Assembly: GCF_027922305.1 (NCBI RefSeq) | Contig: NZ_BSFK01000016.1 | Coordinates: 802,565-866,564, forward strand | Reading direction: 5' to 3' | From: Methylopila jiangsuensis | Lineage (GTDB): Bacteria; Pseudomonadota; Alphaproteobacteria; Rhizobiales; Methylopilaceae | DNA: 64,000 nt | Shown here: one piece after another, positions 26,468 to 35,381 of the stretch | Layout: each line of letters starts with the position of its first letter | How positions within the stretch are numbered: the stretch's first letter is position 1 | The notes under the pieces: model-generated | Told to the model about the DNA's origin: nothing | Database searches by the model: none | Seen by the model: the letters and a program-made list of their open reading frames with translations, nothing else | Position numbers and translations under genes: made by a program

Positions 26468-26897
26468 CCGAAGGACGTTTGGCGCCCTGGCGCTCCGCGC
26501 GTCGTTGGTCGCCTGCGGGTCGGTACGGGCGGCGGGTCCGACGATGACGGTCCACAAGGATCCGAACTGCGGCTGCTGCGAAGCCTGGGTCGACCATGTC
26601 CGGGCGGCCGGCTATGAGGCGAAGGTGTTGGTCGTCCCCGCCATGAACGCGATCAAGGCGAAGCTCCGCGTGCCTGTCGGCATGAGGTCGTGCCACACCG
26701 CCGAGATCGACGGCTACGTCCTCGAGGGGCACGTCCCGGCCGCTGCCATCGCCCGCCTGCTGGCCGAGCGCCCGAAGGTCCGTGGCCTTGCGGTGCCCGG
26801 CATGCCGATCGGCTCGCCCGGGATGGAGGTCGAGGGCCGCGATCCCGAGACCTACGGCGTGATGGCGTTCGGCGAGGATGGCGTCCGGATTTCATGA
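26454..26897 (+). CDS. DUF411 exported metal-binding protein
   Basis: The 147-residue protein has an N-terminal signal with IDRRTFGALALRA, then the DUF411 core: VHKDPNCGCCEAWVDHVRAAGYE (CxCC motif), VGMRSCHTAEIDGYVLEGHVPA and GLAVPGMPIGSPGME. Members accompany copper and other metal-resistance genes and probably bind metal in the periplasm. It overlaps the merR gene by 14 bases. Its signal resembles that of the nearby DsbA-like protein (VIDRRT against HIDRRT), suggesting the same export route. Confidence 0.9.
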   Translation: MHVIDRRTFGALALRASLVACGSVRAAGPTMTVHKDPNCGCCEAWVDHVRAAGYEAKVLVVPAMNAIKAKLRVPVGMRSCHTAEIDGYVLEGHVPAAAIARLLAERPKVRGLAVPGMPIGSPGMEVEGRDPETYGVMAFGEDGVRIS

Positions 26898-27068
26898 CAT
26901 TCACAGGCGCGACTCCAGTCTAGCGACAGAACGAATGCGATAGCGGCACTTCCAGCGCCGCTCTCCGCGCGCGATCGAAAGACTGGTTTTGGCGCCGAGC
27001 GGTCGCAAGGCGCCGTTCCGCTCGAATGCGGATCGCGCGGTGTCGCTCGATAGTGGCCTTTCTGAACG
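26898..27068. other. Convergent intergenic region, metal block / Wadjet block
   Basis: These 171 bases lie between the end of the DUF411 gene and the end of jetD. They mark the border of the resistance block and the Wadjet operon. I see no gene or clear repeat. Confidence 0.4.
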
Positions 27069-28274
27069 TCAGCGATGGTCATCAGCGGCACCGCATTGGA
27101 TGTGGATCCACTCCTGATCAACAAAGCGACGAGTGTTCATAATTGCGGGAATAAGCACGCCATCAGCATAATCGCAGCCGGTTGCCGCTACGGGCCGCTG
27201 CCCACTCTTGCCGGCCTCCTCAGGTGAATGGCCACCTCCACTCAGCAACTGTGCCGCCATAGGAGCGTAGCCTGGCTCCCAAGCCCTGCAGGCGGGAAAA
27301 ATTTCCCGCAGCCCAGCGAGGATGGCCATCCCTGAATAGTCGAGGTCGCCCCAGAAAGCGGCTGGCGCGTCGGTCTGCCTATAGACGAACTCGTGGAACG
27401 CAGCGCAGTAAGAAAAATCCGACAACTCATCGAAGTTGAAAAAGAACCGAGCGCCGTCTGGCCGACGAGTACGGCGGGCGGCACCAAGGAAGCCGCTGCA
27501 GTAGATCAGAGCGGCTCCTTGATACAGGGATGACCGTCGGTCTCGGGCTGCAATTCGCGCTTCGTGGATCGCGCGCTCGAAAGAAGTCCTGTTTTCGATA
27601 AACAGTAGCCAAGAGCAGCCGCCGGCGAAATAGACGTCGAGGTGAACTGCCTGCTCGGGGTAGGGGCATTCATTTTCGCCGAGAAGGGCGGCGACAATGT
27701 CCGAACGGCCATCGAGAACCTTCGACAGTCCCCAGAACGCAGAACTGGAGACTTCGCGGAGCATGAGATTGAGCTCCGGGTGATGCGCGCGACGGATCGA
27801 CATGAGGGCCTCGAAGACCTCGGAGGCCCCGCGGTCGCGCACGACAATGGGCGTCGCTGCCAGCACGAGCTTGATGTCGTCGGGCAGATCGCTCGCCTCG
27901 ACGATGGCGCGCCACTCTGCATAGCGTCCCAGCCCAGGCCTGGGACGGCCATAGAAGGCCCTCAGGCGATCTTCTGCGCCGGGATCGGTCGAGACCACGA
28001 AGCCCGGCTCGCGCTCCTCACGCGTGCCGTAGCGGGCCGCCTTGCGGAGGTGGATCTCGCCGAAGCCGCTCGCCTGCAGCAGCTCGAGGACATGCCATGC
28101 GAGCTCCCGGTCGTCGTTGGAGCCTGCCGCGAAGATCTCCGGTGCCGTGCCGGCGTCGAGCGCGATGCGCAGCACACGGCTCCGGGCCTCAGCCCCGGCC
28201 TTGTCCAAACGGTCGAGAGCCTTCGCGAGGATGCGTTTCGCCAGAGGATCGGCGAGGGCGCTTTCGATGTTCAT
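27069..28274 (-). CDS. jetD: Wadjet subunit JetD (TOPRIM nuclease, DUF2220)
   Basis: The 401-residue protein ends the jetABCD operon and starts inside the jetC stop codon (4-base overlap). The TOPRIM-type motifs are LFIENRTSFE (catalytic Glu near residue 225) and FWGDLDYSGMAILAGL (D-x-D near 308-311), with GLREIFPACRAWEPGYAPM and a C-terminal RRFVDQEWI. JetD cleaves circular plasmid DNA after the SMC complex has extruded it. The N-terminal third (RILAKALDRLDKAG and on) is the helical arm region. All motifs look intact. Confidence 0.92.
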   Translation of the reverse strand: MNIESALADPLAKRILAKALDRLDKAGAEARSRVLRIALDAGTAPEIFAAGSNDDRELAWHVLELLQASGFGEIHLRKAARYGTREEREPGFVVSTDPGAEDRLRAFYGRPRPGLGRYAEWRAIVEASDLPDDIKLVLAATPIVVRDRGASEVFEALMSIRRAHHPELNLMLREVSSSAFWGLSKVLDGRSDIVAALLGENECPYPEQAVHLDVYFAGGCSWLLFIENRTSFERAIHEARIAARDRRSSLYQGAALIYCSGFLGAARRTRRPDGARFFFNFDELSDFSYCAAFHEFVYRQTDAPAAFWGDLDYSGMAILAGLREIFPACRAWEPGYAPMAAQLLSGGGHSPEEAGKSGQRPVAATGCDYADGVLIPAIMNTRRFVDQEWIHIQCGAADDHR

Positions 28275-31200
28275 TCGGCGGCAATCGCGCCGCCCGAGCG
28301 ATCGACCGGGTTCGCGCGATCGAAGGCCGCGACGGCCCGCTTTTCGGTCTCGCGGCGATGTCGGTCGTAAATCGCCTCGACCTTGGCGCGGTCGAGATCG
28401 GCCTCGCTGATCCAGCTCTGGGAGCCGGCTTCAGGCGACTTGGCGAACCCAATGCGCTTGTCGAAGATGTCGAGCACCGCCGCCGTCGACTTCGAAGGCG
28501 CCGAGATCACGAGCTGCAGGCCGATCGTCTCCGACAGGAAGTCGATGACGCGTCGGGTTCGGGTCTCGTCCATCTTCCCGAACACCTCGTCGAGGAACAT
28601 CGTACGGAAGTGGGCGCAGTTCTGCTTCGAGAACAGCTTGAAGCCCGCCGCGAAGACCGCAGCCCGGATGATGTAGAAGGCCGTCTCGGACTCACCGCCC
28701 GAGCCCGTGCCCCAGGTCGACATGTCGATCCATTCGCCTGACTTCGACCGCTTGGCGAAGTCGTACTTCTTGTAGTTCCGGTAGTCCGCGATCCGCTCGA
28801 GTTCGGCGATCGAACGCTCGACGTCGTTCGACAAAAGCAGCGCCTTGAGCTTCTCAAGCGTCTCAAGGTCCGTGGGGTCGAACTCGACGTCGTTGAAGAG
28901 GTCGAGCCTGCCGGCGTCGTCGGAGCGCTCCTGCGCGGTGTTGGCCTCCGCCTTGGCCTGGACTGCGCGGAACAACGAGATGTACTCCTCGAACTCGGGC
29001 GAGGGCGACGCCGTGACCCGCATCTGGTCGCCGGAGAAGCTGATGTGCTCGAGGTTCTTGTTGACCACCTCGATGGTCGGCATGGGTCCGGTGACTTTGC
29101 CGAGGATCCGCTGGCAGAAGTTAGTCGTGAAAGCCGAGGTGAAGTTGATCTCCGCCATCTTGAGCTCGGCGCGGAGCTCGACCAGGCCGGTGTTCCGCTG
29201 GCGACGCAACTGATCGTAGACCTGCTGCTCGATGGCCTCGATCCACTGCGCCATGGGCGCGGGATGCGGCGTCGGGTACTCGCACTTGTGCTGGAGCACC
29301 TTCTGGTGGTCGAGCGCCTCGGCGTTGTAGACGCGCAGCGTCTCCTGCACGAGCTGGTACTTGCGAACGACCTCGAGGCGGCGCTCTGCGCGACGATCCT
29401 CGAAGGACTTCACCTCGCGGCCGCTCTCCATCTCCTCCCGGAACATCCGATCGTAATGCGGCCGCTTCAGGCTGCCGGCCAGGACCAGCGCGGCGTCCAT
29501 GTCCTCGAGAGCCTTCGCGACGCCCGGCGCGAGCTTGGCGATTTCGGCTTCCTGCTCGCCGATGATGGCGGTCTGAGCGTAAAAGACCTGCTCGTGGTTG
29601 GCGATCTGCTTGGCGATCGCGATGCGCAACTTCTCGATCTCGTCGGCCCGCTCGTTCTCCTCCGCGAGCTGGTCCTCCAGCCCCTGAATGCTCGAAAGGT
29701 CGAGCTCGTCGAGCTGGATGCGGGCGCGCCGGATGACGGCAGACGCCTCTGACAGCGCTGAAGAATCGAGGCCGGCGAGGTCCGCCGGCCGGGCGCGGGC
29801 GAGGCCGGTCTCGGCGTCCTTCACCGCCTTCTCGACCAGACGGTCTCGTCCGATCTCGCCTTGCAACTCCTCAATCCTGGCCGCGATGCTGGCCGCGTGC
29901 CGTCGCCGGACCTCGACGCCGAACACCAGGTCCTCGTCACCGACGGCGCGATTGCGATACTGGAAGGCGTGGACCGAGGTCCCATCGACAAGCAGCGCGC
30001 TTCGCTGGGTGCGCAGGTCTCCTTCGGTGGCGACGCACATCGAGCGGCCGTAGCGCGCCTTAAGATAGCCGATCGCGACGGGATCGGAGGTCTTGATCTT
30101 GTCGACCAGCGAGCCGGAACGCGCGTTGGCGGCCTCCTTCAACGCCTCACCGATCTGGACGACGCTCGGACGCTTGCGGACCGGGGACTGATAGCGCCGC
30201 AGCAGCGCGATGACTCGCGTCTCGTAGTCCTTGTCGTAGAGGATGGCGTAGCGATCGGCGCCGATGAAGCCTTCGATCGACCGAGCCCATGCCAGGTCGG
30301 CTATCTCCACGACGTCGCACAGGATGCGGGGGCGGGACTCGGGCAGGACCTCCTGGAGGTAGTCTCTGAAGGCCGAGACCTCGGGCGGATAGTGCGCGCG
30401 TCCGGCTGCGAAGCTCTGGCGACGGCGCTCGAGGTCATCGCGCTGCTCGGTCTTGACCCTCAGCTCGGCGCGCAGCCGGTCGGCCGCCATTCCAATGTCG
30501 TTCAGGACGGACTGGTCGCCTTCGATCGCCGAGCTCCAGCCGGCGCCGACGGCGGCGTTCACACGCCAGACGCCCTCGGCGAGCTCCTCGACGGCGGTGG
30601 CTCCGAGGCCGTCCTTGACCGCCATGAAGTGCGCCTGGAGAGCGGGGAGGTCGACCGCCTCGATGCGGGCCCGGATCGCGTCGAGACGGGCGCTGACCGC
30701 ATCCATGCCGTTGATCGAGCGCAGGGCGTTCACCGAGGACGTCACGAGCGCGCGCAGGGCGCCCATGGTGAGGCCGGCGTTGGACAGCTTACGGCTGAAG
30801 CCGTCGACGACGTCTCCGCCCTTCTCGATCTCCCGCTCAAGATCGCGACGGATGCGATCGACGTCGCTCGCTGCGATCTGGGCGCCGAGCGTCCGGATGA
30901 GCTCACGCGTCTCCTTGAGGCGCGTCTCCTCACGCTCGTCGCGGGTCGTGGCCTCATCGAGCTTGGTTGATGCCTCGTCTCGCATCGATACGGCGGCATC
31001 GCGCTTGGCGGTAGCGTCGCCCAGCCGGCGGGACGCGGCGAGCGCGACGAAGGTCCACTCCTCCATGAAGGACGGCCCCGCTTCCTCGAGCAGATAGCGC
31101 TGCGCCTCTTCGAGGAGGGAGACGTTGTTCTGCAGCCGGTCGGCCTGGATGCGCAGGTTGGAGACGTCGCGGATGGTCCCGGTCAGCTCCGTGATCATGC

Positions 31201-31936
31201 GCTTGTTGTCCTCGGCCTCGAGGATCTCGTCGCGGATCAGGCCATGCAGGTCGTCGGGCTGGCGATAGGCCACCGAGTTGACGAAGGCGCGCATGCAGCC
31301 GACCGCTTCGTCATTGGTGACGGCCTTGTCCGAGCCCCTCAGCCGCGCATAGAGCATGCTCGTAAAGGCCGACTTGGTGCCGAAGTCGAGCACGGCGTCG
31401 CGGCCGAACCGCTTGCGGAGCGCCAATGCCAGATCCCGAACGCGGATCACCTCCTCCTCGCCGTCGACGATCTCGATCAGGTCGGCGCTGCCGATCCTGT
31501 GACCGATGACGATGATGCGCTGCTCGTCGACCATCTTGAGGTGGACGTGCTCGCCGAGCTTGTCGGAGCGTGCCTCGCCGCCGACGATCGCCGTAAAGGG
31601 CGCGCCATAGTCGCCGTCTGAGGCGTCCGGCTCCCACGCGATCGCCGCGTAGCCGTGGGCGCCCTCGGCCCGGTGCGCAGGTCCGCTGTCGTCGGCGCCA
31701 AGCACATAGGAAGCGAAGGTGCGCTTGGACTTCTTCGCGGACTTTGCGCCTTCGGTCTGGGCCGCGTTGTAGCGCGCGTATCGCGGATCGTTGCCGGTCG
31801 CGACCGCGATGATGGCGTCGATGAAGGAGGTCTTGCCGGCACCCGACTCGCCGGCGAGCAGAGTGAGCCCGCCGAAGTTGACGTCCTGATGGGGGAGATG
31901 GCCCCAATTGACCACCGAAGCCTGGATCATCTTCAT
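28271..31936 (-). CDS. jetC: Wadjet subunit JetC (SMC-like ATPase)
   Basis: The 1,221-residue MukB-like SMC protein has Walker A LLAGESGAGKTS (residues 27-37). Long charged coiled coils flank a hinge region near residues 500-680 (RPRILCDVVEIADLAWA, IGADRYAILYDKDYE). The C-terminal ATPase half has signature loop STWGTGSGGES and Walker B RTMFLDEVFGKMD, followed by ETIGLQLVISAPSK. It is the loop-extruding motor of the anti-plasmid Wadjet complex. It overlaps both neighbours by 4 bases. Confidence 0.95.
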   Translation of the reverse strand: MKMIQASVVNWGHLPHQDVNFGGLTLLAGESGAGKTSFIDAIIAVATGNDPRYARYNAAQTEGAKSAKKSKRTFASYVLGADDSGPAHRAEGAHGYAAIAWEPDASDGDYGAPFTAIVGGEARSDKLGEHVHLKMVDEQRIIVIGHRIGSADLIEIVDGEEEVIRVRDLALALRKRFGRDAVLDFGTKSAFTSMLYARLRGSDKAVTNDEAVGCMRAFVNSVAYRQPDDLHGLIRDEILEAEDNKRMITELTGTIRDVSNLRIQADRLQNNVSLLEEAQRYLLEEAGPSFMEEWTFVALAASRRLGDATAKRDAAVSMRDEASTKLDEATTRDEREETRLKETRELIRTLGAQIAASDVDRIRRDLEREIEKGGDVVDGFSRKLSNAGLTMGALRALVTSSVNALRSINGMDAVSARLDAIRARIEAVDLPALQAHFMAVKDGLGATAVEELAEGVWRVNAAVGAGWSSAIEGDQSVLNDIGMAADRLRAELRVKTEQRDDLERRRQSFAAGRAHYPPEVSAFRDYLQEVLPESRPRILCDVVEIADLAWARSIEGFIGADRYAILYDKDYETRVIALLRRYQSPVRKRPSVVQIGEALKEAANARSGSLVDKIKTSDPVAIGYLKARYGRSMCVATEGDLRTQRSALLVDGTSVHAFQYRNRAVGDEDLVFGVEVRRRHAASIAARIEELQGEIGRDRLVEKAVKDAETGLARARPADLAGLDSSALSEASAVIRRARIQLDELDLSSIQGLEDQLAEENERADEIEKLRIAIAKQIANHEQVFYAQTAIIGEQEAEIAKLAPGVAKALEDMDAALVLAGSLKRPHYDRMFREEMESGREVKSFEDRRAERRLEVVRKYQLVQETLRVYNAEALDHQKVLQHKCEYPTPHPAPMAQWIEAIEQQVYDQLRRQRNTGLVELRAELKMAEINFTSAFTTNFCQRILGKVTGPMPTIEVVNKNLEHISFSGDQMRVTASPSPEFEEYISLFRAVQAKAEANTAQERSDDAGRLDLFNDVEFDPTDLETLEKLKALLLSNDVERSIAELERIADYRNYKKYDFAKRSKSGEWIDMSTWGTGSGGESETAFYIIRAAVFAAGFKLFSKQNCAHFRTMFLDEVFGKMDETRTRRVIDFLSETIGLQLVISAPSKSTAAVLDIFDKRIGFAKSPEAGSQSWISEADLDRAKVEAIYDRHRRETEKRAVAAFDRANPVDRSGGAIAAE

Positions 31937-32682
31937 TGCGCGGTGTCCCCCACCTCGTCATCGCCGTCGACGTCGGCCTCTTCGGCGCCGTCCATCCCGT
32001 CCGCGTCGTCAGGCACAGGACCTGCGTCGGCTTCCGCAGCCGCTTCCTCGATCGCGCGGAGCGCGCGGGCGAGCACGCTGTCGTAGACTAGCGTCTCGAT
32101 CTCGGGGCGGATGCTGATCACGACCTCATCGTTCCTGAGGTCGCGTACGCTCTCGATGTCGAGGTCGGCGACCCCAAGCTTCCTGAGCTTGGCGAAGATC
32201 GCCTTGCGATGGAAATCGGCGGCCGGGAGCTCGCTCTTGAAGTTGACCTTCATGGTGGTCACGAATTCGGTGACGCGCACCGACACCCGGCCGTCCGCCT
32301 CGATCTGCCGCTGGCCGATCTGCTCGTTGTAAAGGATGCGTAGCGTCAGCAGGGCGACGACGAAGTCCTTGACCACCGAGCCCTTCAGCTCGCGGCGGAT
32401 CTCCATATCCTCGCCGGGGTCCGGCAGGCCGTCGCCGCGCTCTCCGAATGGAAGCAGCCGGTAATGCTTCGTCCGGCTGTCGTGAAGGAGTTCGGCCCCG
32501 TAGACGACGCCGAGCGTCTCCCGGATCTCGTCTTCGGCGCGATGGGCGACATCGTAGAGCTTGGTGTGCCGGCCGCCGTCGCGGCGTGACAGGAACCCCT
32601 TGCTGATCAGCAGGGCGTTGATCGCCTGGAAGTCAGCCAGCGGGACGTTCTTGGCGGCGAGCTTTTCGCGAATGTCCAGCAT
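31933..32682 (-). CDS. jetB: Wadjet subunit JetB (DUF4194, MukE-like)
   Basis: The 249-residue protein has the JetB pattern: LISKGFLSRRDGGRHTKLYD, YRLLPFGERGDGL, VALLTLRILYNEQ and a second winged-helix region FHRKAIFAKLRKLGVADL. A long acidic tail (ADAGPVPDDADGMDGAEEAD and on) closes the protein. It is the kite-type subunit that binds the JetA kleisin. Its ATG shares one base with the jetA stop (TGATG), and its end overlaps jetC by 4 bases. Confidence 0.92.
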   Translation of the reverse strand: MLDIREKLAAKNVPLADFQAINALLISKGFLSRRDGGRHTKLYDVAHRAEDEIRETLGVVYGAELLHDSRTKHYRLLPFGERGDGLPDPGEDMEIRRELKGSVVKDFVVALLTLRILYNEQIGQRQIEADGRVSVRVTEFVTTMKVNFKSELPAADFHRKAIFAKLRKLGVADLDIESVRDLRNDEVVISIRPEIETLVYDSVLARALRAIEEAAAEADAGPVPDDADGMDGAEEADVDGDDEVGDTAQ

Positions 32683-34112
32683 CAGGCTCTCTCGACGATC
32701 TTGTGGTCGGGGGCTTCGAACACGCCGTTCGACCGCCGCGCGCGACTTTCCTTGATGATCAGTCCGCTGGTCGGGCCGACGCTGCGGACGATTTCGGGGG
32801 CCGAGAGCGCGGACAGCACGTCATGCGCGGTCACGACAGGAAGCGAGATCAGCGACGTCTCGCCGGTCGCGGCTGCGGCGACCTTCACGCGGCGGATAAC
32901 CTCCGCGGTCGGGACCGCGAAGGCTTCGGTCAGCGCGTCGCGGACGGCCACCGCAAGCCGCTCCTCGCGTGTCACCTTGCGCCGCTTGATCTTCGTAGGC
33001 ACGACGCTGCGCTCGGCTCGCTCAGCGATGCGGATCTGGTCGGGATCGACGAGGTCGGCGCGGAGCGGGATTAGCGCCCGGAGCATCTCGCGCGCCAGAA
33101 ACTCGCGCGTCTCCTCATCGGAATCGCCATAGACGACGGCGAAGCGGATAAGTGGGTCGTCACCGTCGTTGTCGCTCATCTTCATTAGGCTGTTGATGAG
33201 GATCGCGTATTTGGTGTTGAACTCGCCGACCTGCCGGTGGAGCTCGCTGTGCTTGATGTCGCGCGTCGCGAGCACGACGCGACGGATACGGTCGAGCATC
33301 CAAGCGTGGATCGGCTCGCCATCCGCCGACTCCTCAAGAGCGGGATGGTCCTCGGCGATCCGCTTGTCGAGCTTGCCCAGCAGCTGCGGCGCCATCGCCT
33401 CGACCTGCTCGACGAGATCAATCAGGTCGCTGGCGTGGTTGAAGATGTTGTCGCCGTTGAAGTAGCGCTTGGCGCGACGGTCGAAGTCGCGCACGCCCTC
33501 CATGTAGCCTTCGAGGGCCGCGCGGGAATCGGGGAAGTCGTTTGCCATGATCCGCCGCTGATGCTCGGCGAACAGGTCAGAGACCTGGCAGACGTCATCG
33601 AAGATGGTCGAGGCATATTCATAGGCGTCGACTAGGAATTCGTGATTACCCTCCTCTACGAACGCCCGTAGCGCCGCCTTGCAGGCGCGGACGCTACGTT
33701 GGCGCGCCGCGGCGGTCTTGCGACGGGTGTCGGAGAACATCTTGGCGATGCGCTTGCCTTCTGGGGTGAAGCGCCACAGCACCTTGAGCTGCCCGGAATC
33801 GGTGAAGTCCTCGATCATGCCGAAGTCCTTGAGGCGCTTGCGCACCTTGTCGGCGTAGTCCTTGTCGTCCCACGGGCTGTCGAGGTCCGGATCGTCGTCC
33901 TCGTGGACGAAGACCAGGTCGCGATTGCGGACCAGCTCCCCGACGATGATGTCGGTCAGCGCGGCCTTGTCGAGCACCAGATCGTAGTCGGCGGCGACGC
34001 CGAGCGTACGTTCGTAAAGCTCGACGACGATTTCGAAGAAGATTGCTCTATGCCGCCCAGTAAATGGGCGGAATATGTCGACCTTCGCACGGGCCAGAAA
34101 GTGTTCGGACAT
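32682..34112 (-). CDS. jetA: Wadjet subunit JetA (MukF-like kleisin)
   Basis: The 476-residue protein starts the Wadjet operon. It has an N-terminal winged-helix region (FRPFTGRHRAIFFEIVVELYERTLG), LRRNRD-like helices, TPEGKRIAKMF, a long central helical segment (DVCQVSDLFAEHQRRIMANDF) and a C-terminal kleisin winged helix (VVTAHDVLSALSAPEIV). The sequence resembles the JetA family (PF18982-type, formerly DUF5716) more than the DUF3375 type, so I suggest a type II-like Wadjet. The type is uncertain without a profile search. Confidence 0.88.
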   Translation of the reverse strand: MSEHFLARAKVDIFRPFTGRHRAIFFEIVVELYERTLGVAADYDLVLDKAALTDIIVGELVRNRDLVFVHEDDDPDLDSPWDDKDYADKVRKRLKDFGMIEDFTDSGQLKVLWRFTPEGKRIAKMFSDTRRKTAAARQRSVRACKAALRAFVEEGNHEFLVDAYEYASTIFDDVCQVSDLFAEHQRRIMANDFPDSRAALEGYMEGVRDFDRRAKRYFNGDNIFNHASDLIDLVEQVEAMAPQLLGKLDKRIAEDHPALEESADGEPIHAWMLDRIRRVVLATRDIKHSELHRQVGEFNTKYAILINSLMKMSDNDGDDPLIRFAVVYGDSDEETREFLAREMLRALIPLRADLVDPDQIRIAERAERSVVPTKIKRRKVTREERLAVAVRDALTEAFAVPTAEVIRRVKVAAAATGETSLISLPVVTAHDVLSALSAPEIVRSVGPTSGLIIKESRARRSNGVFEAPDHKIVERA

Positions 34113-34534
34113 TAAATACCTATTTACCGCAAGGAGCTAACCGACTGCAGATCACATCGCGCACTCGCGCTGAAAAACGGTCGATCGCTGGTGGATTAGG
34201 AATAGTTGCGGACGAGATAGAGGAGCCTTGAGTCTATAGACAGCGCGATTTTCCAGCCTGATTCATATGCATGCTTCATTGTGCTCGGTGATTAAGGTAT
34301 CCCAGCTCCATCCTGCAATCATCGGCCGTTTTATGTATATTACACAACCAGTTTTTAGGTTATCCGCTGTCGAATAGGAGTGCATACGCCACTGCAGCCG
34401 TTGGGTGGGCGATATCACGAAGGCGACCGACGGTCCGATCATTGGCAGCCACGAGTCCCCTGTCCTTCAGCGGCTTAGCCGCGCGCGTCGCGTCTTCGGC
34501 TCGACGTCGGCAATGACGAGGTTCTGGTTCTGCG
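34113..34534. other. AT-richer gene-free region upstream of jetA
   Basis: These 422 bases between jetA and a truncated IS transposase contain no recognisable gene. The part near 34,190-34,380 is AT-richer than its surroundings (TTATGTATATTACACAACC) and should hold the jetA promoter on the minus strand. Nearer the IS, a short minus-strand frame (NQNLVIADVEPKTRRARLSR) looks like the broken end of something and is not assigned. Confidence 0.5.
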
Positions 34535-35305
34535 TTATCCGAAAGGAACCCCGTGGTTCTGCGCGATGCCGCGAAGGTCGTTCATCAGGGGGCGCTCGGG
34601 CCAACGCTTCGTGTGGAGAGCGCTTCCGTCGACGGGCGACTGGCGCATCAGCCCGTCGAGCGCCGCCAGCCTGCTCATCTCCTGCCGAAGCCGGGCGATC
34701 TTGTCGCGCAGGCGGCCCGTCTTCGTCGCGATCGCCTCGCTCGGCTCGCGCCGGTCGGCGCTGTCGAGCTGCGCGAGGTAGCGCGCGATGCTCTCGTCGA
34801 TCTGGGCGAGGCGGCGTGCCATCTTGGCGTGGGTGAAGTTGCGGTCGCGGTTGTTGACCGCCTTGAACTTGCTGCCGTCGACCACGACCGCGCCGCCGGC
34901 GAGCAACCCCATCTCGCGGCAGAGCGCCACGAACCGAACGCAGACCTCGCGCAGGGTGCGGCCGTTGTCCTTGCGGAAGTCGGCGATCGTCTTGTGGTCG
35001 GGGACCAGCCGCCCGAGCAGCCGCATGAGTTCGACGTTCCGCCCGGCCTCCCGCTCGAGACGGCGGCTCGACTGCGCGCGGTTCAGGTAGCCGTAGATGT
35101 AGAGCTTGAGCAGGACGGCAGGGTGATAGGCCGGGCGCCCGGGCGCGGCCGGCGTCACGCCGGCGAAGTCGATCGCTCCAAGGTCCAGAGCTTCGACAAA
35201 GGCGTCGACGACATGGACCGGGTTGTCCTCTTGGACCCAGTCATCGAGGCATTCGGGCAGGAGACAGAGCTGCGAGCCGCCGGCGCCTTCGACGAAACGA
35301 CCCAT
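34535..35305 (-). pseudogene. Truncated IS1182-family transposase
   Basis: The first 220 or so residues match a second IS1182 subtype: CLLPECLDDWVQEDNPVHVVDAFV, GRPAYHPAVLLKLYIYGYLN, SSRRLEREAGRNVELMRLLGRL and PDHKTIADFRKDNG. After LAALDGLMRQSP the expected DPDARSM and catalytic C-terminal half are absent, replaced by an unrelated 30-residue tail to the stop. A terminal-repeat-like GTTTTCACACAGCC lies upstream of the start at about 35,350. It is a dead remnant, so the region was rearranged at its left end (about 34,620). Confidence 0.85.
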
Positions 35306-35381
35306 CCAGTTCTCCCGCTTCGCAGCGAGATGATCCTGTCCGACTCGTCCGTTTTCACACAGCCAGGGTCAAGTGCAGCTC

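Noticed and set aside
34388-34534. Short minus-strand frame beside the truncated IS, reading NQNLVIADVEPKTRRARLSR
   Set aside because: It is too short and has no start or family match. It could be a fragment left by the rearrangement but cannot be assigned.
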